Shown: piece by piece, positions 46,569 to 55,929 of the stretch | Layout: every line of letters starts with the position of its first letter | Numbering within the stretch: position 1 is the stretch's first letter | Made by a program: the position numbers and the translations under genes | Notes under the pieces: model-generated | Seen by the model: the letters and a program-made list of their open reading frames with translations, nothing else | Told to the model about the DNA's origin: nothing | The model's database searches: none | Assembly (NCBI RefSeq): GCF_000263715.2 | Contig: NZ_CM001514.1 | Location: 916,936-980,935, forward strand | Direction: 5' to 3' | Length of the DNA: 64,000 nucleotides | Origin: Pseudomonas synxantha BG33R | GTDB lineage: Bacteria; Pseudomonadota; Gammaproteobacteria; Pseudomonadales; Pseudomonadaceae

Positions 46569-48854
46569 TTAGAAGTGGAAGCTGGTGGTCAACAGGGCGG
46601 TACGACCGGCCGCCTGGTTGGCGAAGTGCGTGGAGAATGCCTTGTCGTAGTAGGTCTTGTCGGTCAGGTTCTGCACGTTCAATTGCAGGTCGACGTTCTT
46701 GGTCAGCTTGTAGCTGGCCATGGCGTCGTAGCGAGTGTAGGAGGGTACATACACGGTGTTGCCGACATCGCCGTAAACCTGATCGACATAGAAAGCACCG
46801 CCGCCGATGGTCAGCTTGGGCGTGATGTCGTAGGTGGTCCACAGGCTGAAGGAGTTCTTCGGCGTGTTGGGCATCTGGTTGCCTTTGTTGGAGCCGGCAC
46901 TCACTACACCGTTACGCCCGTTCAGGCCGGATTTGACCAGCTCGCTGTCCAGGTAGCTGTAGCCCGCAAACAACTGCCATTGATCTGTGATCTTGCCGCT
47001 GGCGGACAACTCGATGCCGTCGACCTGAGATTCACCGGCGTTCTGGTAGGTGAGAGCGTCCACCAGGATGCGGGTGTTTTTCTTCTCGGTGCGGAAGATA
47101 GCTGCGGTCAGGGACAGGCGATCGTGGAACAGGTCCCACTTGGTGCCCAGTTCATAGTTGACGGTTTCTTCGGGCTGCAAGTCGCTGGTGGCGGCACCGG
47201 CTGACAGTGGGTTGCCGTCGGAGCCTTCGCCGATCAGGCCACCGGCAGGCGTGGCCGAGGTCGCGTAGGACGCGTAGATGCTGCCGTTCTCCAGCGGCTT
47301 CCACACCAGGCCGGCCTGCCAGTTGAAGAACTGGCTGTCGTCCTTGATCTTGGAGCGTCCGGCCACGGCGTTGCTGTTGGCCTCGGTATCGAAGGTGTCG
47401 TAACGCAAACCCACGTTCAGCAGCCATTTCGGATCGAGCTCGATGGTGTCGAACACATAGGCGGCGCGGCTGGTGGCCTTGGTGTTGGTGCCCATGTAGT
47501 TGCGCGCAACGCTGCCATTCCAGGCATCGTCCGGGTTCGGGTTGCCGAGCGAGGTGCACTGGCCGCCCAGGCTGCCCTTGGCCGGGTTGCACACCGGGTT
47601 GGCGTTGGGGCTGACGGTATAGCCGCTGACACGGGTTTCTTCACCGGTGAATTCCAGGCCGGTGGAGTAGCTGTGCTTGAAACCCAACGCCTGGAAGCTG
47701 CCGAACAGGTCGGTCTGGTTGGTGGTTGTGGTCGTGGTGGAAACACGGCTATTGGCACGACGCCATACGGTGCCGAACTTGTTGACGTTGAGTTTGCTGT
47801 CGTCCGGTTGTGTCAGCACATAGTCCTGGCCGGTGCTGCCATGGCGCAGGGTATTTTTCAGCGTCATGTTGTCGTTCAGGTCGTGCTCGATGGAGATCGT
47901 GCTGATGTCGGCGCGGGTCTTGCGGAAGTCGCGGCTTTTCAAACCGTAGAAATTGTTGCTGTCGCCGCCGTCGTTGGGTTTGTCGTGCGCGTGGGCGGTG
48001 GCGGTCGAGGAACCATAGCCATACGGAATCCCCGAATCCGGCAGGTCGTCGCTTTCCATATGGTAATAGCTGAGGTTGACGCGGGTCGGCGTGCCCAGGC
48101 CAAACGTCAGCGACGGGGCTACACCCCAGCGGTCGTAATTCACCGCATCGCGGCCAGCCACGTTTTGTTCGTGGCTCATCAGGTTCAGGCGGAAGGCGGC
48201 GCTGTCGTCGAGGAACTGGCGGTTCACGTCGAGCACGTAGCGGCGGGTCTGGTCGGAGCCGTAGGTGAAGCCGCCGTTGGTGAAGTCCCGTGCTTGTGGG
48301 GTTTTGCTCACCAGGTTGAGGCTACCACCGGCCGAACCACGGCCGCCGAACGAGGAGTTCGGGCCCTTGCTGACTTCGATGGACTCGATATCGAAGATCT
48401 CGCGGCTCTGGCCGCCGGTGTCGCGCACGCCGTCCAGGTAAGTGTCGCCCTGGGCATCAAAACCACGAATGAACGGGCGATCGCCTTGGGGGTTGCCGCC
48501 TTCACCGGCGCCGAAGGTAATGCCCGGTACGGTGCGCAAGGCGTCCTGCAACGACGTGGCGGCAGTGTCCTTGAGTACTTGTTGCGGCACCACGGTGACC
48601 GAACGCGGTGTGTCCACCAGCGGCGCGGTGTATTTCTGCGACGAGGCTTTTTCCACCTGATAGGAGGTGTTGTCCTGGTCCTGGCCGGTAATGTTGGTGG
48701 CGCCGAGGGAGATAGGGTTGCGCTCGCCTTTTTGCTCGGTGTTTTCTGCTGCCTGCGCCAGGTGGGCGGCAGAGCTGGCGCTGAGGGCAACGCCGATGGC
48801 CGAGGCCAGCATACGTGGTGAACTGGCGGTTGTTATTAGCGTAGTGCGCGACAT
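46569..48854 (-). CDS. piuA: TonB-dependent siderophore receptor PiuA (Fiu-like)
   Basis: A 761-residue outer-membrane receptor. Signal peptide ending near AHLAQAAE, a plug domain ([49 protein letters not shown]) and a 22-strand barrel ending in aromatic F. The family imports catechol siderophores and catechol-bearing antibiotics. The start at 48854 fits the signal peptide. It is divergent from piuC with a Fur-like site between, matching the PAO1 piuA-piuC pair. Confidence 0.92.
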   Translation of the reverse strand: MSRTTLITTASSPRMLASAIGVALSASSAAHLAQAAENTEQKGERNPISLGATNITGQDQDNTSYQVEKASSQKYTAPLVDTPRSVTVVPQQVLKDTAATSLQDALRTVPGITFGAGEGGNPQGDRPFIRGFDAQGDTYLDGVRDTGGQSREIFDIESIEVSKGPNSSFGGRGSAGGSLNLVSKTPQARDFTNGGFTYGSDQTRRYVLDVNRQFLDDSAAFRLNLMSHEQNVAGRDAVNYDRWGVAPSLTFGLGTPTRVNLSYYHMESDDLPDSGIPYGYGSSTATAHAHDKPNDGGDSNNFYGLKSRDFRKTRADISTISIEHDLNDNMTLKNTLRHGSTGQDYVLTQPDDSKLNVNKFGTVWRRANSRVSTTTTTTNQTDLFGSFQALGFKHSYSTGLEFTGEETRVSGYTVSPNANPVCNPAKGSLGGQCTSLGNPNPDDAWNGSVARNYMGTNTKATSRAAYVFDTIELDPKWLLNVGLRYDTFDTEANSNAVAGRSKIKDDSQFFNWQAGLVWKPLENGSIYASYATSATPAGGLIGEGSDGNPLSAGAATSDLQPEETVNYELGTKWDLFHDRLSLTAAIFRTEKKNTRILVDALTYQNAGESQVDGIELSASGKITDQWQLFAGYSYLDSELVKSGLNGRNGVVSAGSNKGNQMPNTPKNSFSLWTTYDITPKLTIGGGAFYVDQVYGDVGNTVYVPSYTRYDAMASYKLTKNVDLQLNVQNLTDKTYYDKAFSTHFANQAAGRTALLTTSFHF

Positions 48855-48923
48855 GACGTGTCCCTTCCCCAAGGATGTGAGGCCGCGGAATATAGGGCCA
48901 ACAAGAGTTTGTATCAATTACGA

Positions 48924-48942
48924 GATATTGCTATTCGCATCG
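48924..48942. promoter_or_regulatory. Candidate Fur box between piuA and piuC
   Basis: GATATTGCTATTCGCATCG matches the left two thirds of the 19-base Fur consensus (GATAATGATAATC...) at about 10 of 13 bases; the right end is poor. It sits in the 205-base divergent spacer, an expected place for iron control. Confidence 0.5.
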
Positions 48943-49059
48943 AATTTACATTCTTTACACTTTTTCGTTACGGATTTTGCGTTCTCGTTCGTCCCCGGGT
49001 TTTACAGGGCGGATAAGAATCAATACCATTGGCGCCTCTCTGATCGCAGGTATTGCCTC

Positions 49060-49740
49060 ATGTTGCTGCACATTCCCGGCCTGTTCTCTCGCGAGGAGGT
49101 GCTGCGCATTCGCCAAGCCCTGGAAGAGGCCGAATGGGCCGATGGCAAAATCACTGCCGGGCATCAGTCCGCCAAAGCCAAGCACAACCTGCAATTGCCC
49201 GAAGGCCACCCATTGGCCAAGGAGATCGGCGCAGCCATGCTGGAGCGGTTGTGGAGCAACCCGCTGTTCATGTCGGCGGCGCTGCCGCACAAAGTCTTCC
49301 CGCCGCTGATCAACTGCTATACCGCAGGTGGCAGTTTTGACTTCCATATCGACAATGCGGTGCGCCAGCCCAAAGGCAGCCACGAGCGCGTGCGCACCGA
49401 CCTGTCGTCCACGCTGTTCTTCAGCGATCCCGACGAGTACGACGGCGGCGAACTGGAGATCCAGGACACCTTCGGCCTGCAACGGGTCAAGCTCCCCGCC
49501 GGCGATATGGTGCTGTACCCCGGTTCCAGCCTGCACAAGGTCAACGCCGTGACCCTCGGTGCACGCTATGCCTCATTCTTCTGGACTCAAAGCCTGGTGC
49601 GCGAAGACAGCCAGCGCACCTTGCTGTTCGAAATGGACGGCGCCATCCAGCAACTGACCCGTGACGTGCCCGAGCACCCGGCGCTGATCCAGCTCACCGG
49701 CACCTATCACAACCTGCTGCGCCGTTGGGTCGAGGTCTGA
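49060..49740 (+). CDS. piuC: Fe(II)/2-oxoglutarate-dependent dioxygenase PiuC (PKHD-type)
   Basis: A 226-residue dioxygenase with the complete iron triad H96, D98 (FDFHID) and H159 (SSLHKV), and R169 for 2-oxoglutarate. The length equals that of the PiuC/YbiX family. Its substrate is unknown; linkage to piuA implies a role in siderophore handling. The start at 49060 ([14 protein letters not shown]) is the family start; a long upstream open frame overlapping piuA is rejected. Confidence 0.93.
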   Translation: MLLHIPGLFSREEVLRIRQALEEAEWADGKITAGHQSAKAKHNLQLPEGHPLAKEIGAAMLERLWSNPLFMSAALPHKVFPPLINCYTAGGSFDFHIDNAVRQPKGSHERVRTDLSSTLFFSDPDEYDGGELEIQDTFGLQRVKLPAGDMVLYPGSSLHKVNAVTLGARYASFFWTQSLVREDSQRTLLFEMDGAIQQLTRDVPEHPALIQLTGTYHNLLRRWVEV

Positions 49741-49741
49741 A

Positions 49742-50491
49742 ATGGGCTTTTTATTGCGTCGCCAGGAAGTGCTCAACGTCGAGCAATTGCAGTCCATGCT
49801 TGATGATTCCCCGGTGCGCGCTGCCCAGGCGATCCTGATCGCAGCCAAGGAAGGCGTGGTCGATGCCCAGGCGTTGCTCGGGCAGATCCTGCTGGAAGGG
49901 CGCGGTATTGCACGCGATGAAGCGCTGGCGCTGCGCTGGTTCCAGATTGCGGCGCAGGGCGGGCACGTGATGGCGCGCAATATGGCCGGGCGTTGCCTGG
50001 AGCATGGTTGGGGTTGCGCCGTCGATGAAGCGGCAGCTGCGCGGCAATACCGGCTGGCAGCAGAGGCCGGCCTGGATTGGGGCCAGTACAACTATGCCAA
50101 CCTGCTGGCGACCGGCCGTGGCGTTGTGCAAGACCAGGCCCAGGCGCTGACGCTTTATCGCCAGGCGGCAGAGCAGGGCCACGCCAAGTCGATGAATCTG
50201 TTGGGGCGTTATCTGGAAGATGGGCAGTATTGCCCCAAGGATCTTGAGGCAGCCGTTGAATGGTACCGGCGCTCCGCCGAAGCCGGGGATTTTCGGGGGC
50301 AGTTCAGTTATGCGGCGGTGCTGGCGCACAGAGGCCAAATCGACGCTGCGCTGGAGTGGCTGCGCAAGGCGTTGGCGCATGGGAATCTCAAATTCCTGCG
50401 AACGGCGCACAAGGCGTTGGCGCTGGCCAATGAGCCGCAGATTCGCGCCATGGCCAATGCCTATCAACAGCGTGCCGCGACCTTTTCCTGA
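49742..50491 (+). CDS. Sel1/TPR-repeat protein next to piuC
   Basis: A 249-residue soluble protein of repeated 36-residue Sel1 units, with AxxxGxxxAxxxLGxxxxxGxG patterns at about residues 50-85, 86-122, 123-158 and 159-195 (ALRWFQIAAQGGHVMARNMAGR, ALTLYRQAAEQGHAKSMNLLGR). Sel1 repeats mediate protein contacts. It follows piuC by one base, so the two are probably cotranslated. PAO1 has an equivalent gene after piuC. Confidence 0.88.
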   Translation: MGFLLRRQEVLNVEQLQSMLDDSPVRAAQAILIAAKEGVVDAQALLGQILLEGRGIARDEALALRWFQIAAQGGHVMARNMAGRCLEHGWGCAVDEAAAARQYRLAAEAGLDWGQYNYANLLATGRGVVQDQAQALTLYRQAAEQGHAKSMNLLGRYLEDGQYCPKDLEAAVEWYRRSAEAGDFRGQFSYAAVLAHRGQIDAALEWLRKALAHGNLKFLRTAHKALALANEPQIRAMANAYQQRAATFS

Positions 50492-50498
50492 AGCCAAA

Positions 50499-50526
50499 AA
50501 AACCCATGACTTGTCATGGGTTTTTT
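50499..50526. terminator. Bidirectional terminator between the Sel1 gene and the decarboxylase
   Basis: AAAACCCATGAC-TTGTCATGGGTTTT: a long stem with A's on the left and T's on the right, between two convergent genes. It serves both. Confidence 0.92.
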
Positions 50527-50539
50527 ATAGGCGGCGTTC

Positions 50540-51703
50540 TTACACGTAGAACGACTTCAACGGCGGAAACCCATTGAACTCAATCGCGCTGTAGCTGGTG
50601 GTGTACGCACCGGTCGACAGCCAGTACAAACGATCACCAATCGCCAGGTTCAGCGGCAGGCCGTACTTGTAGTTCTCGTACATGATGTCGGCGCTGTCGC
50701 AGGTTGGGCCGGCGATGACCACTTCTTCCATCTCGCCTTTCTTCTCGGTCCAGATCGGAAACTTGATGGCTTCGTCCATGGTTTCGATCAGGCCGGAGAA
50801 CTTGCCCACATCCGTGTACACCCAACGCTCGACGGCGGTACGCGACTTACGGGCCACCAGCACCACTTCGCTCACCAGGATACCGGCGTTGGCGATCAGC
50901 GAACGGCCTGGCTCCAGGATGATTTCCGGCAGGTCGTCGCCGAAGTCTTCCTTGAGGAAGCGGATGATTTCTTCGGCGTAGGTTTCCAGGCTGTTGGTGC
51001 GGGTGATGTAGTTGGCCGGGAAGCCGCCGCCCATGTTGATCAGCTTCAGCTCGATGCCGTCTTCTTCCTTCAGGCGCTCGAAGATCACTTTGACCTTGGC
51101 GATGGCCGCATCCCACACGCTGATGTCACGCTGTTGCGAGCCAACGTGGAACGAGATGCCGTAAGGCACCAGGCCCAGGTCGCGGGCGAGGATCAGCAGG
51201 TCCATGGCCATGTCGGTCTGGCAGCCGAATTTGCGCGACAAAGGCCAGTCGGCCGTGGTCGAGCCTTCGGTGAGGATGCGCACATACACTTTCGAGCCCG
51301 GCGCGGCCTTGGCGATGTTGCGCAGGTCGGCTTCGGAGTCGGTGGAGAACAGGCGCACGCCCTTCTCGTAGAAGTAGCGGATGTCCTTGGATTTCTTGAT
51401 GGTGTTGCCGTAGCTGATACGGTCGGCGCTGACGCCGCGGTCCATGACCTTGTCCAGCTCGTAGATCGAGGCGATGTCGAAGCTCGAACCCTTGTCTTTC
51501 AACAGGTCGATGATCTCCACGGCCGGGTTGGCCTTGACGGCGTAATACACTTTGGCGAATTCGAAACCGGCGCGCAGGTCATCGTAGGCCTGGCTGATCA
51601 TCGCGGTGTCGATCACCACGAATGGGGTTTCTTGCTTGTCGGCGAACGCCTTCATTTTGTCAAAGGTGGCGCGCGCGAAATAATCTTCGACGTTGATCGA
51701 CAT
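50540..51703 (-). CDS. speC: Type III PLP-dependent ornithine/lysine decarboxylase
   Basis: A 387-residue fold-III decarboxylase making putrescine and/or cadaverine. PLP lysine K57 (YYAVKANP), H186 (SFHVGSQQ), the phosphate-binding EPGR at 264-267, and the catalytic C335-D336 (GPTCDSADI) are all present. It corresponds in position to PAO1 speC and is unrelated to the large E. coli SpeC. The start at 51703 has AGGAG upstream. The frame stays open for 31 codons to another ATG at 51796, just behind a leader hairpin. Confidence 0.93.
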   Translation of the reverse strand: MSINVEDYFARATFDKMKAFADKQETPFVVIDTAMISQAYDDLRAGFEFAKVYYAVKANPAVEIIDLLKDKGSSFDIASIYELDKVMDRGVSADRISYGNTIKKSKDIRYFYEKGVRLFSTDSEADLRNIAKAAPGSKVYVRILTEGSTTADWPLSRKFGCQTDMAMDLLILARDLGLVPYGISFHVGSQQRDISVWDAAIAKVKVIFERLKEEDGIELKLINMGGGFPANYITRTNSLETYAEEIIRFLKEDFGDDLPEIILEPGRSLIANAGILVSEVVLVARKSRTAVERWVYTDVGKFSGLIETMDEAIKFPIWTEKKGEMEEVVIAGPTCDSADIMYENYKYGLPLNLAIGDRLYWLSTGAYTTSYSAIEFNGFPPLKSFYV

Positions 51704-51807
51704 GCTGGGGACTCCTAGGGGCAAACTGAAATTAGCAATGGGTGCAAATGAACGTCCTCCGTATCCCCACTTTGGTTCGCCTACTTCCCAAGGCATGTCG
51801 CCGAAAG

Positions 51808-51841
51808 CAAAAAGGCCACGGGATAAGCTTCCCTTGGCCTT
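51808..51841 (-). terminator. Terminator-like hairpin in the decarboxylase leader
   Basis: On the minus strand: AAGGCCA-AGGGAAGCTTATCCCG-TGGCCTT, then TTTTT. The 7-bp outer stem and 4-bp inner stem with U-tract have the form of an intrinsic terminator. It lies about 105 bases upstream of the decarboxylase ATG and 55 downstream of the predicted transcription start. It could be an attenuator or the end of a small RNA. Confidence 0.75.
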
Positions 51842-51902
51842 GCTGTCTCGTCGTCAGTACTTGAGCCGGATGGATCGTTTCCAGCATGGACGTTCGGCGC
51901 GA

Positions 51903-51931
51903 ACTTTAGGGCTTGATGGGCGTGGGATCAA
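51903..51931 (-). promoter_or_regulatory. Predicted promoter of the decarboxylase leader
   Basis: Read on the minus strand: TTGATC (51931-51926), 17-base spacer, TAAAGT (51908-51903). The start would fall near 51896, giving a leader of about 190 bases. The remainder of the 444-base gap holds a REPIN and no gene. Confidence 0.6.
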
Positions 51932-52055
51932 CTAAAAATGTCGCGTTTTTGCACGCGTTCGTCGCGGGACCCAGTCCAGCTACTTATGTAACCGACCGGT
52001 GTGACGGATTGATGTTCCCCGGATGGGGCCAATCAGATGGATTTGCGGTGTATTC

Positions 52056-52138
52056 ATCGCAGGCAAGCCAGCTCCCACAGGGGAATGCATTCCAACAGAT
52101 AAATGCAGTTCAACGGTGGGAGCTGGCTTGCCTGCGAT
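52056..52138. repeat. REPIN of a second family (ATCGCAGGCAAGCCAGCTCC)
   Basis: ATCGCAGGCAAGCCAGCTCC at 52056 and its inverse ending at 52138 bracket about 35 bases. The core GGGAGCTGGCTTGCCTGC differs from the GGGAGGGGGCTTGC family elsewhere in the window. Confidence 0.85.
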
Positions 52139-52147
52139 AGCGGCGGA

Positions 52148-53305
52148 TCAGGCCAGCGCAGTCTCGGCAGGCGAAACAATACTGGTCTTGCCCCCACGGG
52201 ACTTACCGGAGCTCAGGTACTCGGCAATCGACTCCTGAGTCACTTCACCCAGGAACACCCGCTCGGCATCCATCACCGGCAACCACGAGCGGTTGAACTC
52301 GTACATGCGCGACAGCAGGATGCGCAAATGCTCGTCGTAGGCAGCCGTGGCGTTGAACTCGCGCAGGTACTGGCCGCAGGTACCGGTCTGACGGTGCAAA
52401 TCGCGACGGCGCACATACCCCAGTGCCTTGTTCTCGGCACAGGTGACCACCACATAGCGGCGGTCGTGCTCGTCCATCAGCTCCAGCGCATCGGCCACCG
52501 GCGTTTCCGGGCTCACCGACGGAGCGTTGTCCGCCGCGTCTTCGGCCTTCACCAGCAGCAGGCGCTTGAGCGTGCTGTCCTGACCCACGAAGTTGCTCAC
52601 GAACTCGTCGGCCGGGTGCGCCAGCAGCGTGTCCGGGTGGTCGATCTGCAACAGCTTGCCGGCACGGAAGATGGCGATCTTGTCACCCAGCTTGATGGCT
52701 TCGTCGATGTCGTGGCTGACCATGATCACGGTCTTGTTCAGCGCGCGCTGCATCTCGAAGAACTCGTTCTGGATCATCTCGCGGTTGATCGGGTCGACCG
52801 CGCCGAACGGCTCATCCATCAGCAACAGCGGCGCATCGGCCGCCAGCGCACGGATCACGCCGATACGCTGTTGCTGGCCACCGGACAGCTCACGCGGGTA
52901 GCGATGCAGGTACTGCTTGGGTTCCAGCTTGATCATGCTCATCAGTTCGCGGGCGCGATCGTGGCATTTTTGCTTGTCCCAACCGAGCAGCTTGGGCACG
53001 ACCACGATGTTTTCCTCGATGGTCATGTTGGGAAACAGGCCGATCTGCTGGATCACGTAGCCGATGTTGCGACGCAGGGTCACTTCGTCCAGGTCAGTGG
53101 TGTCTTCACCGTTGATCAGGATCTTGCCCGAGGAGGGCTTGATCAGGCGGTTGATCATCTTCAGCGTGGTGCTCTTGCCGCAGCCCGAGGGCCCCAGGAA
53201 TACGCAAATTTCGCCTTCGTTGACGGTCAGGCTTACATCGTTGACGGCGGTGACAGTCTTGCCGTTGCTTTGAAAAGTCTTGGACAGGTTTTGAAGTTCG
53301 ATCAT
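52148..53305 (-). CDS. Betaine/choline-type ABC importer ATPase with CBS domains (OpuCA-like)
   Basis: 385 residues. ABC domain: Walker A GPSGCGKST at 38-46, signature LSGGQQQR, Walker B LLLMDEPFGAVD. The C-terminal third (about 250-385) has the two-CBS layout (PVADALELMDEHDRRYVVV, FNRSWLPVMDAERVFLGEVT) that senses ionic strength in OpuA-type systems. Last gene of a four-gene operon, overlapping the permease by ATGA. It belongs to the osmoprotectant or quaternary-amine uptake class; the exact substrate cannot be read from sequence. Confidence 0.9.
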   Translation of the reverse strand: MIELQNLSKTFQSNGKTVTAVNDVSLTVNEGEICVFLGPSGCGKSTTLKMINRLIKPSSGKILINGEDTTDLDEVTLRRNIGYVIQQIGLFPNMTIEENIVVVPKLLGWDKQKCHDRARELMSMIKLEPKQYLHRYPRELSGGQQQRIGVIRALAADAPLLLMDEPFGAVDPINREMIQNEFFEMQRALNKTVIMVSHDIDEAIKLGDKIAIFRAGKLLQIDHPDTLLAHPADEFVSNFVGQDSTLKRLLLVKAEDAADNAPSVSPETPVADALELMDEHDRRYVVVTCAENKALGYVRRRDLHRQTGTCGQYLREFNATAAYDEHLRILLSRMYEFNRSWLPVMDAERVFLGEVTQESIAEYLSSGKSRGGKTSIVSPAETALA

Positions 53306-53955
53306 TTGAGCAATCCTTTTGGAGTCAGCGAGCGTTGCAGCCATTGCAGAAGCAGGTCGGCGAAGATGGCCAGGAGACTGACCAGCACGGCGCCGACAAT
53401 CAGCATCGACATATCGCTGCGGCTGATGGAAGCCAGAATAAGTACACCCAGACCACCGGCACCGATGGTGGCGGCGATGGTCATCACACCAATGTTCATC
53501 ACCACGGCGGTGCGCACACCGGCGAGGATCACCGGCACGGCAATCGGCAGTTCGACCATGCGCAGGCGCTGGCCGAAGGTCATGCCGATGCCTTTGGCGG
53601 CCTCGCGAATGCCTGGTTCAACGCCAGTGAGGGCCAGGTAGGTGTTACGCATGATTGGCAGCAGGGAGTACAGGAACACGGCGGTGATCGCCGGCATCGG
53701 CCCCAGGCCCTGGCCGAACTTGGAGTAGAACGGCAACAGCAGCCCGAACAGTGCAATGGATGGCACGGTCAGCAATACCGTGGCGCTGGCTTGCAAGGGA
53801 CCTGCGAGGGTTGGGAAGCGCGTCATCAGAATACCCAGGGGCACGCCGATAAAGATCGCGAGAATCACGGCGATGCCGACCAGGGTGATGTGCTGCCAGG
53901 TCAGGTGCAGGACTTGGGCCCAATCAAGATGGGAAAAGGCGTTCAAAAATTCCAT
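53302..53955 (-). CDS. Betaine-type ABC importer permease (OpuCB-like)
   Basis: A 217-residue binding-protein-dependent permease with five or six helices and the EAA-loop region (GIREAAKGIGMTFGQRLRMVELPIAVP). It lies 12 bases after the binding-protein gene and overlaps the ATPase start. It pairs with the second permease at 54881. Confidence 0.9.
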   Translation of the reverse strand: MEFLNAFSHLDWAQVLHLTWQHITLVGIAVILAIFIGVPLGILMTRFPTLAGPLQASATVLLTVPSIALFGLLLPFYSKFGQGLGPMPAITAVFLYSLLPIMRNTYLALTGVEPGIREAAKGIGMTFGQRLRMVELPIAVPVILAGVRTAVVMNIGVMTIAATIGAGGLGVLILASISRSDMSMLIVGAVLVSLLAIFADLLLQWLQRSLTPKGLLK

Positions 53956-53967
53956 GTCTTCTCCTTT

Positions 53968-54861
53968 TTAGTTGATTGGATGTTGGCGCAGGAAATCGGC
54001 GGCAACGGCGGAGGGGCTTTCATGGTCGACGTCGACCCGTGCATTGAGCTGGCGCATGGTTTCGTCGTCGAACAGATTGGCCAAAGGCTTGAGCTCTGCG
54101 GCCAGCTGCGGGTGCTTGTCGAGGTATTCCTGGCGGATCACCGGGGCTGCGGTGTAGTCGGGGAAGTAATGTTTGTCGTCTTCCAGCAGCTTCAATTTAA
54201 AGGCATTGAGGCGCCCGTCAGTGGTGTAGACCAAGCCGGCGAACACTTGGCCATTGCGCAACGCGGTGTAGACCAGGCCTGCGTCCATTTGCCGGGTGTT
54301 CTTGCGCGTCAGGTTCATGTCGTACAGCTTGACCATGCCCGCCAGGCCATCGGAGCGGTTGGCGAACTCGGTGTCCAGCGCGACCAGGCGGTGTTCCTTG
54401 GTGTCTTCGGCCATGGCTTTGGTGAGGTCGCTGATGCTGTTGATCTCGGGATGCTCCTCAGCAACTTTCTCCGGCAGCGCCAGTGCGTAGGTGTTGCTGA
54501 AACGCGATGGCGATAGCCAGACCAGGCCTTTTTTCGCATCGAGTTCCTTGACCCGGGCGTATGACTGTTCGCTGTCGAGCTTCTCGTCGATGTGGTTATA
54601 GGCCACCAGCGATACGCCGGTGTATTCCCAGATCAGATCCAGTTGCCCGCTTTCCTGGGCGCTGCGTGCCAGGTTGCTGCCCAGGCCACCCGTCACACGG
54701 GCGTCGTAGCCCTTGGTGCGCAGGTACTGGGAGGTGATTTCGGCGAGCAGGGTCTGCTCGGTGAACACTCGGGCGCCAATGCGAATCACCGGTTTTTCAG
54801 CGGCTTGCGCAATACCTGCAAACAGCAGGACGCAGCCTAATATCAAGCTTAGTTTTTTCAT
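53968..54861 (-). CDS. Periplasmic quaternary-amine binding protein (OpuCC/OsmX-like)
   Basis: 297 residues with Sec signal MKKLSLILGCVLLFAGIAQA cleaved before AEKPV. It is a type II periplasmic binding protein of the glycine betaine class (RIGARVFTEQTLLAEITSQYLRTKG, LIWEYTGVSLVAYN). It has no lipobox, so it is soluble in the periplasm. It lies between the two permease genes. Confidence 0.88.
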   Translation of the reverse strand: MKKLSLILGCVLLFAGIAQAAEKPVIRIGARVFTEQTLLAEITSQYLRTKGYDARVTGGLGSNLARSAQESGQLDLIWEYTGVSLVAYNHIDEKLDSEQSYARVKELDAKKGLVWLSPSRFSNTYALALPEKVAEEHPEINSISDLTKAMAEDTKEHRLVALDTEFANRSDGLAGMVKLYDMNLTRKNTRQMDAGLVYTALRNGQVFAGLVYTTDGRLNAFKLKLLEDDKHYFPDYTAAPVIRQEYLDKHPQLAAELKPLANLFDDETMRQLNARVDVDHESPSAVAADFLRQHPIN

Positions 54862-54880
54862 GTCGATTCCTTTCCTGGCG

Positions 54881-55597
54881 TTAAGACGGGCGCAACCCGC
54901 GTTCCAGCCAGAGGCGGCTGGCCATAGTCACCAGGCCGTCAAGCAGCAATGCCAGCAGCGCGGTGCACGCGGCGCCGAGCAACAGTTGCGGCTGGTTGTT
55001 CAGGGCGATGCCGGGGAAGATCAGGCTGCCGAGGCTGTTGGCGCCAATCAGGAACGCCAGCGGCGCGGTGCCGACGTTGATCGCCAGGGCCACACGTACA
55101 CCGCCGATGATGATCGGCACGGCGTTGGGCAGTTCCACGCGAAACAGCACCTGGCGCGGCGTCATGCCGATGCCGGTGGCGGCTTCCTTGAGGGAACCCT
55201 GGACGTTTTTCAAGCCTTCGTAGGTGTTACGCACGATGGGCAGGAGGGAGGCGAGAAACAGCGCGAAGATGGCCGGGCCGCTGCCGATGCCGAGGACGCC
55301 GAGGGCGATGGCCAGTACGGCCAGGGGAGGGACGGTGTTGCCGATGTTGAAGATCTGCATGAAACGTTCTGCACGCCCGACCATGTTGGGTCGGCTGAGC
55401 AGGATACCAGCGGGGACGCCCACAATCAGGGCTGCCAGCATGGAGACTAGGACAAGAATCAGGTGAGCTTGCAGGTAAAACAACAAATCGTCGCGGTACA
55501 GTTCGATCGTGTTGATGCCGATCCAGTGGACCAGCAGGGCCAGGAGCGCGACGACAACCGCGCCTCCTATCAGCCCTTTGCCATAGCGAATAGCCAC
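54881..55597 (-). CDS. Betaine-type ABC importer permease (OpuCD-like)
   Basis: A 238-residue permease, first gene of the operon. EAA-loop: LKEAATGIGMTPRQVLFRVELPNAVP. GTG 55597 with AGGAGT seven bases upstream is the start; 36 open codons upstream are excluded. The 330-base gap upstream to prfC holds no gene that I can see. Confidence 0.88.
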   Translation of the reverse strand: MAIRYGKGLIGGAVVVALLALLVHWIGINTIELYRDDLLFYLQAHLILVLVSMLAALIVGVPAGILLSRPNMVGRAERFMQIFNIGNTVPPLAVLAIALGVLGIGSGPAIFALFLASLLPIVRNTYEGLKNVQGSLKEAATGIGMTPRQVLFRVELPNAVPIIIGGVRVALAINVGTAPLAFLIGANSLGSLIFPGIALNNQPQLLLGAACTALLALLLDGLVTMASRLWLERGLRPS

Positions 55598-55885
55598 AGG
55601 CGGACTCCTTTTTTTCTTTTGTCGGCGAACACATTCTCCGGCGGCAATGCCATTCCTGGCTGTCGGCGAATAGGTTCGCGAAAAGCAGCTCGCCGATACT
55701 GGCAATGCAGTATGCGATCAAGCCATGAGCGCAGCCTCGTCAGGCTAACTTGCTGATATTTCAGCCCCTGTTCCGAGTGCGGTAGCAGGGGAGTGGACGT
55801 CTCGACCTTTTAAAAGGTTCCACACTTGGGCGCATTTAGCCACCCCCAATGGGCTCAACGGTGGTCTGTACCCTCGCGTTTGCGC

Positions 55886-55891
55886 TATACT
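55886..55891 (+). promoter_or_regulatory. Candidate -10 box of prfC (TATACT)
   Basis: TATACT lies 38 bases upstream of the prfC start. No good -35 hexamer is found at 16-18 bases, so confidence is modest. Confidence 0.4.
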
Positions 55892-55929
55892 CGCCGCCCT
55901 TTTTTGACTCACCTGCCAGGCGATTTCCC

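Noticed and set aside
48667..49059. 131-codon N-terminal extension of piuC
   Set aside because: It overlaps the piuA start and the divergent promoter; the family begins MLLHIPG.
52103..53641. 512-aa plus-strand frame opposite the ABC ATPase
   Set aside because: No motif; the minus-strand ATPase has Walker A, signature and Walker B.
55604..55720. N-terminal extension or separate frame upstream of the first betaine permease
   Set aside because: No ribosome site or signal; GTG 55597 with AGGAGT is far better.
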